From Nocardioides donggukensis (lineage in GTDB: Bacteria > Actinomycetota > Actinomycetes > Propionibacteriales > Nocardioidaceae), in contig NZ_JACYXZ010000003.1 of assembly GCF_014842875.1 (NCBI RefSeq), forward strand, positions 248,001 to 312,000: a DNA stretch of 64,000 nt, written 5' to 3'. Made by a program: the position numbers and the translations under genes. The notes beneath the pieces were generated by a model. The model was given only the letters and a program-made list of their open reading frames with translations. It searched no databases and was not told the DNA's origin. Position 1 is the first letter of the stretch, and each line of letters starts with the position of its first letter. Positions 1 through 10,609 of this stretch are shown here, piece by piece.

Positions 1-492
1 CCGCCGGGTCGGTCCGCGGGAACTGTCCCTTGCCGCACTCGGTGCAGACCAGCTCGTGCCCGGCGGACCGGGCGACCACGGGTGCCCCGCAGCGCGGGCA
101 CCGACGGGTCGCCCAGTGCCACTCCGCGAGACCGATCGCGTGGAAGAGCAGCGGCGCCTGGCTCGAGCCCTCCGGGTCGGCCGCGGCGAGCCGAGGCAGC
201 ACCGCCCGGAGTCCGACCCACTCGCCCCGCTCCCCCGGCGCCTGGTCCGGGTCCACGATCACCGCGAACCAGGTGCGGCCGTCCCGCTCGCCGAGCAGCA
301 GCCGGGTGCCGTCCGGCACCTGCGCGGAAGGCCGCCAGTCCACCCGTCCGCCCACCGGCCGGATCCGGGTGCCGGCCACGACCAGCACACGGGTGTCCGG
401 GTCGGCCCAGCGCTCCTCCAACCAGGCGGCGTCCACGCGACGCACCCCGGCCCGGTCGTGGGCGTCGGCCGCGAGGTCGAGGTGGGGGAAGC

Positions 493-496
<4 letters not shown>
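1..496 (-). CDS. nudC: NAD(+) diphosphatase NudC, partial (N-terminal 165 residues)
   Basis: NudC hydrolyses NAD(H) to NMN and AMP and can remove NAD caps from RNA. Only the N-terminal half is inside the window; the Nudix box lies beyond base 1. Visible at the end is the family zinc ribbon, CPRCG and CTEC (Cys 133, 136, 151, 154), followed by QFPRTDPA, the conserved lead-in to the Nudix domain. The start ATG overlaps the stop of the upstream M3 peptidase gene as ATGA, so the two are probably translationally coupled. From memory, nudC also lies close to adnAB in mycobacteria. The family call rests on the zinc ribbon and is firm; activity cannot be judged because the catalytic part is missing. 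Confidence 0.88.
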
Positions 497-2418
<1,922 letters not shown>

Positions 2419-2424
2419 ACAGGC

Positions 2425-2454
2425 AGGCTACCCACCGCCTCCGGCCCCTACGAT
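2425..2454. promoter_or_regulatory. Divergent leaderless -10 boxes for the M3 peptidase and deoD
   Basis: TAGCCT on the minus strand (2430-2425) is 6 nt from the GTG of the M3 peptidase. TACGAT on the plus strand (2449-2454) is 6 nt from the ATG of deoD. The two -10 boxes are 18 bp apart, so polymerases could not occupy both promoters at once. Neither gene has a Shine-Dalgarno. Confidence 0.6.
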
Positions 2455-2460
2455 CACCCC

Positions 2461-3168
2461 ATGAGCACGCACATCGGCGCCGCCCCCGGCGCGGTCGCCC
2501 CCCACGTCCTGATGCCCGGCGACCCGCTCCGGGCCCGCTGGGTCGCGGAGACCTTCCTCGAGGACGTCACCTGCTACAACGAGGTCCGCGGAATGCTCGG
2601 CTACACCGGCACCTGGCGCGGCGAGCGGATCAGCGTGCAGGGCTCCGGCATGGGGCAGCCGTCCCTGGCGATCTACGCCACCGAGCTCTTCACCGACTAC
2701 GACGTGCGCTCGATCGTCCGGATCGGCTCGTGCGGCGCCCTGGTCGAGAAGGTCGGCCTCCGCGACGTCATCCTGGCCACCGGCGCCTGCACCGACTCCG
2801 GGATGAACCGGCTCCGCTTCCACGGCCTCGACTACGCCCCGGTCGCCGACTTCGGCCTGCTGCGGGCGGCGTACGACGCCGCGCAGGCCCGCGACGACGT
2901 GACCACCTGGACCGGGCTGATCCTCAGCGGCGACCAGTTCTACTCGCCCCGGCCGGAGCTGGTCGAGCCGATGACCGACCACGGCGTGCTGGCCGTGGAG
3001 ATGGAGGCCAGCGCGCTGTACACGCTGGCCGCCCGGCACGAGCGCCGGGCGCTGGCGATCTGCACGGTCTCGGACCACCTCGTCACCGGCGAGGAGACCA
3101 CGGCCCTGGAGCGGCAGGAGACCTTCCCGGCCATGGTCGAGATCGCCCTCGCCGCGGTCACGGCCTGA
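2461..3168 (+). CDS. deoD: DeoD-type purine-nucleoside phosphorylase
   Basis: Phosphorolysis of purine (deoxy)nucleosides to base and (deoxy)ribose 1-phosphate in purine salvage. The 235-residue length matches the hexameric DeoD family. Typical motifs are visible: MPGDPLRA near the N terminus, RIGSCGAL (phosphate and ribose site), SGDQFYS, the purine-site segment AVEMEASALY, and a TVSDH segment containing the catalytic Asp. The ATG at 2461 was chosen because it starts the conserved domain and follows TACGAT by 6 nt; the frame stays open far upstream, but that part is antisense to the peptidase gene. The last 11 bp overlap the 3' end of adnB on the other strand. Confidence 0.95.
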   Translation: MSTHIGAAPGAVAPHVLMPGDPLRARWVAETFLEDVTCYNEVRGMLGYTGTWRGERISVQGSGMGQPSLAIYATELFTDYDVRSIVRIGSCGALVEKVGLRDVILATGACTDSGMNRLRFHGLDYAPVADFGLLRAAYDAAQARDDVTTWTGLILSGDQFYSPRPELVEPMTDHGVLAVEMEASALYTLAARHERRALAICTVSDHLVTGEETTALERQETFPAMVEIALAAVTA

Positions 3169-6100
3169 CCAGCCGCTCGAGCTCCTCGCGGCCGGGCAGG
3201 GGGGCGTGCTCGACCAGCCGGTCGGTCCGCACGTAGTAGAACGCGGCCCGGACCCGCTCCAGGGGCACCCCCGCCAGGTCGGCCCACGCCAGCCGGTAGA
3301 GCGCCAGCTGCAGCGGGTCGGCGGTCTCCGCGCGGTTGGTCTTCCAGTCCACGACGAGGTGGTCCTCGCCGTCGACGTAGACCGCGTCGATCCGTCCGCG
3401 CACGACCTGACCGGCCAGCACCAGGGCGAAGGCCGGCTCGACGGCGTGCGGCACCCGGTCGGCGAAGGCGCCGTTCTCGAAGGCCTTGACCAGCTCCTGC
3501 AGGTCCGCCTCGCCGTCGATCTCGGCGTCCGCCCGCCCGGACAGCTCGTCGGGGTCGAGCAGCAGCTGCTGGCCGAACCGGGCCTCCACCCAGGCGTGGA
3601 ACCGGGTGCCGAACCGGGCCGCGGGGGACGGCGCCCGCGGCATCGGGCGGGCCAGCGCCTGCGCGAACGCGGCCGGGTCGTCGCGCAGCCGGGCCAGCGC
3701 GGTCGCGGAGAGGCTCTCGGGCAGCGGCACGACGATGTCGGGCGAGCGGTCCCGGCGGGCCTCGTCGAGCAGCCGGGCGATCTCCTCGTCCCACTGCTGG
3801 ACCAGGTCGAGGTGCAGGACGTCCTCGACCCGGTCCGGCTCGGCGAGGTCGGCCGAGCGCACCCGGCGCGCCGCCTCGTGCCGCCGCTCCACCTCGGCGG
3901 TGTGGTGCGAGATCGGCCACTCCAGGTCGGTCGGAGCACCGGCGTAGGGACTGGTCTCGCCCTTGACCGGGGCCTCCCGCCAGGCGTCCGGCTCGGCACC
4001 CCACGCCGCCATCGCCTCCCGGGTGGCCACCAGGTACGCCGACGGGCCGCGGCCGGTCTTGAGCCGCGGGGACCAGCACCAGGACGAGACCCAGAGCCGG
4101 TGTCGGGCCCGGGTCCAGGCGACGTACCCGAGCCGGAGCTCCTCGACCGCCTCGTGCGCCTTCGTGGCCGCGGCGAGCGCGGCGATGTCGTCGGGGGTGT
4201 GGCCGGCGAGCGCCGGCAGGTCGCGGGCGTCGCCCCGCAGCGCCGTGGGCATCACCTGGGCCACGGTCAGCCAGCTCGGCCGGGTGCGGTTGGTCGGGAA
4301 CGAGCGCTCGGTGACCCCGACCAGGAACACCGCGTCCCACTCCAGGCCCTTGGCCCGGTGCACGGTCAGCAGCTTCACGGAGTCGGCCTCCGAGGGGGTG
4401 GCGACGTCGAGGCCCTGCCCGAACTCGTCCTCCGCCTCCAGCCAGGCCAGCAGCGCGGCCAGCGTGACCCGGCCGTCCACGGCCTGGAACTCGGCGACCG
4501 CCTGCAGGAACAGGTCGAGGTTCTCCCGACGGGCGGCGGCGGCCGGGCTCACCGAGGAGGCCAGCTCGAGGTCGATGCCGGTGACCTCCACGATCCTGCG
4601 GACCAGGTCGAGCAGCGGCTCGCCGACGGCCGACCGGAGCCGCCGCAGCTCCTCGGCCAGCAGCGCGAAGCGCTCCGCGGCCTCAGGCGAGTAGTCCAGC
4701 TCACCGGGGTCGTCGAGCGCGTCGCACAGGGACGGGATCTCGACCGGATCCGCTCCCTCGACCGCCGCCGCGAGCTGGGCGCGGAGGTCCGCGAACCCCT
4801 CCCCGCCGCGGGCCGACCCGGCCAGCTCACGGGCCCGCCGCCCGAGCAGCGCCAGGTCGCGCGGCCCCACCGCCCAGCGCGGTCCGGCGAGCAGGGTCAG
4901 CAGGGCGGCGTTGGCGGTGACGTCCTGGACCAGCGTGAGCGTGGCGACCACCTCGGAGACCTCGGGCAGCCGCAGCAGACCCTTGAGACCGACGATCTCG
5001 ACCGGGATCTCGCGGTCGGTGAGCGCGTCGAAGACCGCCGCGGCGTGGGCGTTGTCCCGGGTGAGCACACCGATCTCCCGCCAGCACGGCTCCTGTTCGG
5101 CCGCCCGGCGCCCGGCCGGCGCGGCGTCCGCCCGCGTCGCGACGAGCTGCGCGTGGGTCTCGACGACCCGGTCCGCGAGCCAGGACAGCTCGTCGTCCCA
5201 CGTCTCGTGCACGTGCACCCGGACCTCACCCGGCGCGGCGTCCGGCTTCGGCTCCAGGGGCAGCAGCTCGGGGCGGCCGGCGTACAGGTCCCCGGCGAGG
5301 TGGTTGGCGGTGGCGAGGATCCGCGCGTCGGAGCGGCGGTTGACCGTGAGCGGGTAGGTCAGCGGCCGTCCTGAGGCGGAGGGGAAGTCCTGGGCGAACT
5401 CGAGGATGTTGGACACCGAGGCGCCGCGCCACCCGTAGATCGCCTGGTTGGGGTCGCCGACGGCCGTGACCGGGTGCCCGCGCCCGTGCTCGACGTCGGG
5501 GCCGGAGAAGAGCCGGCTCAGCATGAGCGCCTGGGCGACCGAGGTGTCCTGGTACTCGTCGAGCAGCACGATCCGGTGCGCCGCCCGCTCGGCCGCCCCC
5601 ACCTCGGGGCACTCGCTGGCCAGTCGCGCGGCCACCGCGATCTGGTCGGAGAAGTCCATGAGCCCCAGCTGCGCCTTCAGGGCGCGGTAGGCCTCGACCA
5701 GGCCGAGCAGCTCGGCCCGCTTGTCGATGGCGGCGATCGCCTTCTCGTTGCGCTCGCGGTAGGTCTTGCGGTGCTCGGTGGCTATCCCGGCCACGAACAG
5801 GGGCCGCTGCCGCGCGTCGTGCTCGCGCACCTGGTCGGGGTGGACCAGGTGCTCGCTCATCTCGGCGTCCAGCGCGAGGAGGTACTGCACCACGTGGCGC
5901 GGCGAGTCGCTGAGGTGCTGCACCGGCGCGGAGTGCCGCTGCACCACCCGGGCGGCCAGCTGGTAGCGGCTGGCGTCGGCGATCAGCCGGGTGTCCGGCT
6001 CGTGCCCGACCCGGAGGCCGTGCTCGGCGAGCAGGCCCTGGGCGTAGGCGTGGTAGGTCGCGACCGTCGGCTCCTCCACCTCCTCGGCCGGGTCCACCGG

Positions 6101-6415
6101 CTCACCGCCGGGCCGGGCACCGCGCTCCGGCAGCAGGCCGGCGCGGCGTAGGTTGTCGCGGATCCGCGTCGAGAGCTCCGCGGTCGCCTTCGTGGTGAAG
6201 GTCAGCCCCAGGATCTCGCCGGGCCGGACCCGGCCGGTGGCCACCAGCCAGACCACTCGGGCCGCCATCACCGTGGTCTTGCCGGACCCGGCGCCGGCCA
6301 CGACGACCGCCGGCTCGAGCGGTGCGGTGATCGCGGCGAACTGCTGCGGGCTGAAGGTCCAGTCCTCGCCGAGGAGGTCGCGCAGCTCCTCGGGGGTGCG
6401 GATCTCCCGGGTCAC
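3158..6415 (-). CDS. adnB: AdnB-like UvrD-type helicase/RecB-type nuclease
   Basis: Subunit of the AdnAB helicase-nuclease, the actinobacterial double-strand-break end-resection motor. At 1085 residues it has an N-terminal UvrD/PcrA motor (Walker A GAGSGKT at about 41-47, Walker B-like LLDEYQDT) and a C-terminal PD-(D/E)XK nuclease (VVDWKTN, with Asp near 1023 and Lys near 1025). Both centres look intact. The ATG overlaps the adnA stop as ATGA, giving a coupled 1:1 operon. Its 3' end overlaps deoD convergently by 11 bp. The order adnA-adnB-nudC matches the mycobacterial arrangement as I recall it. Confidence 0.92.
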   Translation of the reverse strand: MTREIRTPEELRDLLGEDWTFSPQQFAAITAPLEPAVVVAGAGSGKTTVMAARVVWLVATGRVRPGEILGLTFTTKATAELSTRIRDNLRRAGLLPERGARPGGEPVDPAEEVEEPTVATYHAYAQGLLAEHGLRVGHEPDTRLIADASRYQLAARVVQRHSAPVQHLSDSPRHVVQYLLALDAEMSEHLVHPDQVREHDARQRPLFVAGIATEHRKTYRERNEKAIAAIDKRAELLGLVEAYRALKAQLGLMDFSDQIAVAARLASECPEVGAAERAAHRIVLLDEYQDTSVAQALMLSRLFSGPDVEHGRGHPVTAVGDPNQAIYGWRGASVSNILEFAQDFPSASGRPLTYPLTVNRRSDARILATANHLAGDLYAGRPELLPLEPKPDAAPGEVRVHVHETWDDELSWLADRVVETHAQLVATRADAAPAGRRAAEQEPCWREIGVLTRDNAHAAAVFDALTDREIPVEIVGLKGLLRLPEVSEVVATLTLVQDVTANAALLTLLAGPRWAVGPRDLALLGRRARELAGSARGGEGFADLRAQLAAAVEGADPVEIPSLCDALDDPGELDYSPEAAERFALLAEELRRLRSAVGEPLLDLVRRIVEVTGIDLELASSVSPAAAARRENLDLFLQAVAEFQAVDGRVTLAALLAWLEAEDEFGQGLDVATPSEADSVKLLTVHRAKGLEWDAVFLVGVTERSFPTNRTRPSWLTVAQVMPTALRGDARDLPALAGHTPDDIAALAAATKAHEAVEELRLGYVAWTRARHRLWVSSWCWSPRLKTGRGPSAYLVATREAMAAWGAEPDAWREAPVKGETSPYAGAPTDLEWPISHHTAEVERRHEAARRVRSADLAEPDRVEDVLHLDLVQQWDEEIARLLDEARRDRSPDIVVPLPESLSATALARLRDDPAAFAQALARPMPRAPSPAARFGTRFHAWVEARFGQQLLLDPDELSGRADAEIDGEADLQELVKAFENGAFADRVPHAVEPAFALVLAGQVVRGRIDAVYVDGEDHLVVDWKTNRAETADPLQLALYRLAWADLAGVPLERVRAAFYYVRTDRLVEHAPLPGREELERLVRP

Positions 6416-9400
6416 GACAGCACCGACCCGGCGGCCTTGTCGGGGCAGATCGCCTGGAAGTCGCAGCGGTCGCAGTGACCGCCCGGGCGGGCCGCGAAGC
6501 GCTCCTCGCGCAGGGCCGCCACGGCCTGCTCGAGCTGCTGCTCGACCAGCCGGTCGGCGCCCGGCTCGGGTGCGGGCTGCTGCTGCACCTTGGGCAGGCC
6601 CGTCCCGTGCCGCAGCTGCACCAGCTCGGCGCCGCCCGCGGTGACCGGCCGTCCCGCGGCCTCGTCGGCGGCCCCGTGGTCCACCGCGAGCTGGTAGAGG
6701 CCGAGCTGGGGGTGCTGGGCGACCTGCTCCCTGGTGGGGGCGTACTTGCCGGTCTTGAGGTCGACGACCACCACCCGGCCGTCCTCGTCGAGCTCGAGCC
6801 GGTCGGCGTACCCGTGCAGCCGGACCGCCTGGCCGTCGGGGAGCGTCACCTCGGCGCTGATCCTCGGCTCCGTGGCGAGCACGGTGCGGGCGTCGGGCCG
6901 CTCGTGCCAGGCCACGAACCGGGTCAGGGCGTCGACGACCGCCTGCCGCTCCCGCGCCCGCGACCAGGGGGTGCGGAACTCCAGCCGACCCCAGACCTCG
7001 TCGACGAGCGGCATCAGGTCGGCCTCCACGTCGATCGGCCGGTCGCCGCGCTCACCCTCCGCCGGCTGCGGGATCTCGCCGGAGGCGAGCCGCTCGGCGA
7101 TCGCGTGCACCACGGTGCCGAAGCCCTGGCTGGCCGAGCTGACCACGGCCCCACCGGCCTCGCGCTGCAGGAACCACTGCGCGGGGCAGGTCAGCAGGCC
7201 GTCGAGGGCGCTGGCCGAGATCGTCAGGGGCTCGTCGGGCGGCCGGACGGCGCGCTCGGAGCGGCTCGGTCCGCGCATCCCCCACCACGTGGACGGATCC
7301 GCCCCGGAGGCCACCGGCCGGCCCTGGACGTCGGTCTCCGCCAGCATCCGCAGCCGGCGGGCGGCGGCGCCGCGCAGGGCCTCGGGCTGGGCGGGGTCGG
7401 CCACGGTACGCCGCAGCTCGGCCAGCAGCCCGGCCATGGACAGCGGCCGATGCGGGCGGCCGACCCGGTGGACCGGCTCGACGCCCAGCTCGTGCAGGAA
7501 CCGGGAGGGCTGCTCGCCGTCGTCGTCCGGGGACCGCACCGCGGTGACCACCAGCCGCTGCCGGGGCCGGGTGCAGGCGACGTAGAAGAGCCGACGCTCC
7601 TCGGCCAGCAGCTCCTTGAGCGTGGTCGGGGGCCGCAGCCCGCCGCGGCCGACCTCGTCGGCCCGGAGCAGGGTGGAGCGGCGCCGCAGGTCCGGCCACG
7701 CCTCCTCCTGCACGTGGGCCACGACGACCAGCCGCCACTCCAGACCCTTGGACCGGTGCGCGGTGAGCAGCCGCACCGCGTCGCCGCGCACCCCGCGCTC
7801 GGCCAGCGTGTCCCCGGGGATCTCCTGGGCCCGCAGCGTCGCCAGGAACTCCCGGACGCTGGTGTGGCCCTTGCGCTCCTCGGCCCGGGCGGCGACCTCG
7901 AAGAGCGCGCACACCGCGTCGAGGTCGCGGTGCGCGAGCCGGGCGGCCGGTCCGCCTCCGGCGGTGGCGGCCCGGAGCCGGCGACCCCAGTCGCTGCCGT
8001 CCCAGAGCACCCACAGCACCTCCTCCACGGTGCCGCCCTCGGCCAGCCGGACCCGGGCCCGCTCGAGCAGCGCCGCGAGCCGGCCCGCGCGGCGGGCGGC
8101 TTCGCCGTCGAGGCCGGAGAGGATCTCCGGCTCCAGCAGCGTCCGTCGCAGCAGCTCTCGGGCCGGCACCGACGCCTGCCGCGCCCGCAGCGCCCGGGTG
8201 AGCGACCGGACGTCGGTGGCGTCGAGCCCGCCCAGCGGGGAGATGAGCAGCTCCTCGACCCGGTCGGCCCCGACGTGGTGCTCGTCGTCGGGGTCGGTGA
8301 CCGAGCCGTCCACGACCGCCGAGAGCGCCGCCAGGAGCGGGAGCACCGCGGGCTCGCGCACCAGAGGGGTGTCGTCGCCGGCCACCTCCACCGGCACACC
8401 GGCCGCACCCAGGGACCGGCGCAGCGCCGGGATCGAGGACCGGCCGGAGCGGACCAGGACGGCCATCTCCGACCACCCGACACCGTCCTCCAGGTGTGCC
8501 CGGCGCAGCAGGTCGGCGACGTGCTCGGTCTCGGCCCGGGCGGTGTCGAAGGTCCAGGCCTCGACGCTGCCGGGGCCGTGCTCGGTCCGGGCCGGCTGCG
8601 GCGACCGGAACGCGGCGTACGTCGCGGCCGGGATCGAGCCGGTGATGCCGATCGAGGCCGCGATCCCTCGCGAGGCGCGGAGCAGGCGCGAGCCGAACCG
8701 GCGGGTGGTGCCCAGCGCCACCACGGGGGCCGGGCTGCCGTCGGCGGCCGGGAACTCGGTCGGGAAGTCCAGGATGCCGCGGACGTCGGCGCCGCGGAAG
8801 CCGTAGATCGACTGGTCCGGGTCGCCCACCACGGTGAGGCTCCGCCCGTCGCCGGCCAGGGCCCGCAGCAGCTGCACCTGGGCCGGGTCGGTGTCCTGGT
8901 ACTCGTCGACGAAGACGTGCCGGAACCGGGCCCGGAGGTCCTCGCGGTGCGCCTCGGCCTCGATGACCGCGCGCGCGATCAGGTCGGGGTAGTCGATGGC
9001 GCTCTGGTCGCCGAGGACGTCGAGGTACTGCCGCAGGAACAGCCCGGCGGCCTCCAGCTCGGGCACCCGCTCCAGCCGCCCCAGCTCGACCAGGTCGTCG
9101 GGGTCGAGCCCGCGCTCGCGGGCCCGGGCCAGCACGGCGTGCACCTCGCGGGCGAAGCCACGGGTGCCGACGGCAGCGCGCAGGTGGTCCGGCCAGCGCA
9201 CCGACTCCGGGTTGTCGGTCAGCAGCTCCTGGAGCACGACGTCCTGCTCCGGGGCGCTCAGCAGCCGCAGCGGGGCGGCGTACAGCTCGGCCGGCGCGTA
9301 GAGCCGCACCAGGCCGTAGGCGAAGGAGTGGAACGTCGAGCTGAGACTGCTCGACGTCGTGCGCCCGATCCGCGCGACGACCCGGTCCCGCAGCTGCTCG

Positions 9401-9627
9401 GCGGCCTTGCGGGAGAAGGTCAGCGCCAGCACCTGGTCGGGACGGGCCCCCTCCTCGACGCGCCGCACGATCGCCTCCACCAGCGTCGTGGTCTTGCCGG
9501 TGCCGGGGCCGGCCAGCACGAGGAGCGGACCGTCGGCGTGGTCGACGACCCGGCGCTGGTGCTCGTCGAGGTCGACCGGTCCGGCCGGGGTGGCCGCCGG
9601 TCGCAGGTGGTAGGTCGCGGTGCTCAT
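6412..9627 (-). CDS. adnA: AdnA-like UvrD-type helicase/RecB-type nuclease
   Basis: First gene of the adnAB pair, 1071 residues. An N-terminal Q-motif region is followed by Walker A (GPGTGKTT at about 40-47) and FVDEYQDTDPAQ. The C-terminal nuclease motif VVDLKTG is near residues 955-959. The protein ends with a cysteine pattern CDRCDFQAIC, resembling the Fe-S staple of AddB/Dna2-type nucleases; that is an inference, as only the cysteines can be seen. The Walker motifs look normal, so the motor need not be dead. The ATG at 9627 starts AdnA at the expected position before the Q motif; no clear Shine-Dalgarno was found. Confidence 0.92.
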   Translation of the reverse strand: MSTATYHLRPAATPAGPVDLDEHQRRVVDHADGPLLVLAGPGTGKTTTLVEAIVRRVEEGARPDQVLALTFSRKAAEQLRDRVVARIGRTTSSSLSSTFHSFAYGLVRLYAPAELYAAPLRLLSAPEQDVVLQELLTDNPESVRWPDHLRAAVGTRGFAREVHAVLARARERGLDPDDLVELGRLERVPELEAAGLFLRQYLDVLGDQSAIDYPDLIARAVIEAEAHREDLRARFRHVFVDEYQDTDPAQVQLLRALAGDGRSLTVVGDPDQSIYGFRGADVRGILDFPTEFPAADGSPAPVVALGTTRRFGSRLLRASRGIAASIGITGSIPAATYAAFRSPQPARTEHGPGSVEAWTFDTARAETEHVADLLRRAHLEDGVGWSEMAVLVRSGRSSIPALRRSLGAAGVPVEVAGDDTPLVREPAVLPLLAALSAVVDGSVTDPDDEHHVGADRVEELLISPLGGLDATDVRSLTRALRARQASVPARELLRRTLLEPEILSGLDGEAARRAGRLAALLERARVRLAEGGTVEEVLWVLWDGSDWGRRLRAATAGGGPAARLAHRDLDAVCALFEVAARAEERKGHTSVREFLATLRAQEIPGDTLAERGVRGDAVRLLTAHRSKGLEWRLVVVAHVQEEAWPDLRRRSTLLRADEVGRGGLRPPTTLKELLAEERRLFYVACTRPRQRLVVTAVRSPDDDGEQPSRFLHELGVEPVHRVGRPHRPLSMAGLLAELRRTVADPAQPEALRGAAARRLRMLAETDVQGRPVASGADPSTWWGMRGPSRSERAVRPPDEPLTISASALDGLLTCPAQWFLQREAGGAVVSSASQGFGTVVHAIAERLASGEIPQPAEGERGDRPIDVEADLMPLVDEVWGRLEFRTPWSRARERQAVVDALTRFVAWHERPDARTVLATEPRISAEVTLPDGQAVRLHGYADRLELDEDGRVVVVDLKTGKYAPTREQVAQHPQLGLYQLAVDHGAADEAAGRPVTAGGAELVQLRHGTGLPKVQQQPAPEPGADRLVEQQLEQAVAALREERFAARPGGHCDRCDFQAICPDKAAGSVLS

Positions 9628-9676
9628 CGGTGCCTACCCAACCATCCGGCTCCGACAGCGTCGGTCGGGACGGGGC

Positions 9677-9682
9677 TAGTCT
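9677..9682 (+). promoter_or_regulatory. Leaderless -10 box (TAGTCT) of the SRPBCC gene
   Basis: TAGTCT is followed by six nucleotides and then the ATG at 9689. It lies in the 61-bp divergent gap with adnA. Confidence 0.5.
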
Positions 9683-9688
9683 CGGGGG

Positions 9689-10231
9689 ATGACCCGCACC
9701 GACCGCCTGCTCGGGTCGGTGGCCCCACGGCCCGGCGAGGTGGCCGCCGCGCTGCCCGGCGACGAGCTGGTGCCGGACCCGGACGTCGTGATGGACCGCG
9801 GCTTCGACCTCGCCGTGCCACCGGCCGTGGCCTGGCCGTGGCTGGTGCAGCTCGGCAAGGGCCGGGCCGGGTGGTACCTCCCCCGTCGGGTCGAGCGGCT
9901 CCTGCCCCGGGCGCGCCGGGCGACCCGCACGGTCGAGGCGCGGTGGCAGTCGCTGGCGGTCGGCGACGTGATCCCGGACTACGGCGGCCCCGAGGCCACC
10001 TTCGAGGTGGCCGACCTGGAGCCCGGCGCCCACCTGGTCCACCGGTCCGAGCGCGGTCGCACCCAGGTGAGCTGGGCGATCGTGCTCCGCCCGCAGGACG
10101 CCGGCACCCGCGTCCACCTCCGGCTCCGGCTGGGTCCGGTCCGCCACGTCCGGCTGGCCCGGTCGGTGGGCGGCCTCTTCGACGCGCTGACCCTGGCCGG
10201 TCTGGCCGCCGGCCTGCGGGAGCGGGTCTGA
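9689..10231 (+). CDS. SRPBCC-family (START/Bet v1-like) protein
   Basis: 180-residue soluble protein with the SRPBCC pattern: a first strand VMDRGFDLAVPPAVAWPWL, a central W-Y-x-P-R region, and a C-terminal half ending in a helix. The fold binds hydrophobic ligands, but the ligand cannot be inferred. Gln-Leu-Gly-Lys-Gly following the first helix is typical of the actinobacterial members. It starts 6 nt after TAGTCT and is convergent with the alkyltransferase-like gene (stop codons 2 bp apart). No pathway is implied by context. Confidence 0.75.
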   Translation: MTRTDRLLGSVAPRPGEVAAALPGDELVPDPDVVMDRGFDLAVPPAVAWPWLVQLGKGRAGWYLPRRVERLLPRARRATRTVEARWQSLAVGDVIPDYGGPEATFEVADLEPGAHLVHRSERGRTQVSWAIVLRPQDAGTRVHLRLRLGPVRHVRLARSVGGLFDALTLAGLAAGLRERV

Positions 10232-10235
10232 GGCC

Positions 10236-10538
10236 TCACGGCTGCCAGTACGCCGCCCGCAGGTCGATCGCGCCGGACGCCCGCAGGGGCGTGCCCTCCT
10301 CGAGGTGACGCAGCCGCCCCTCCCCCTCGTGGGAGGGCGGCAACGACCCGTCCGCCCGCACCACCCGCCACCAGGGGACGCCGCCGCCGTGCAGGGCCAT
10401 CACCGACCCCACCTGCCGGGGGCCGCCGCGCCCCAGGCGGGTGCCCACCGCCTCGGCCACCGCGCCGTACGTCGTCACCCGGCCGCTCGGGACCTGCTCG
10501 ACGCAGGCCAGCACCGCCTCGACGTACTCCTCGTCCAC
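10236..10538 (-). CDS. Alkyltransferase-like protein (MGMT/ATL family, no active-site Cys)
   Basis: 100-residue protein with only the C-terminal DNA-binding domain of O6-alkylguanine transferases. The helix-turn-helix region (VPSGRVTTYGAVAEAVG) and the arginine-finger segment are present. The catalytic PCHR motif reads PWWRVV, so cysteine is replaced by tryptophan, as in ATL proteins. Such proteins bind and flip alkylated guanines and hand them to nucleotide excision repair. The start is the GTG at 10538, 7 nt after TAGGCT, with no ATG available. From memory, mycobacteria carry an equivalent gene just beyond adnAB. Confidence 0.88.
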   Translation of the reverse strand: MDEEYVEAVLACVEQVPSGRVTTYGAVAEAVGTRLGRGGPRQVGSVMALHGGGVPWWRVVRADGSLPPSHEGEGRLRHLEEGTPLRASGAIDLRAAYWQP

Positions 10539-10545
10539 GGCCGCC

Positions 10546-10551
10546 AGCCTA
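10546..10551 (-). promoter_or_regulatory. Leaderless -10 box (TAGGCT) of the ATL gene
   Basis: TAGGCT on the minus strand lies 7 nt before the GTG at 10538. This decides the start of the ATL gene, because no Shine-Dalgarno or ATG is present. Confidence 0.55.
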
Positions 10552-10609
10552 GGTGTTGAGATACAGCGCTCTGGACCGGACGTCCTGTGGCCGGGCAAAG
10601 GGGTTGGGC

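Noticed and set aside
6475-9600. Long plus-strand open frame opposite adnA
   Set aside because: It is a shadow frame of the adnA gene with no family features.
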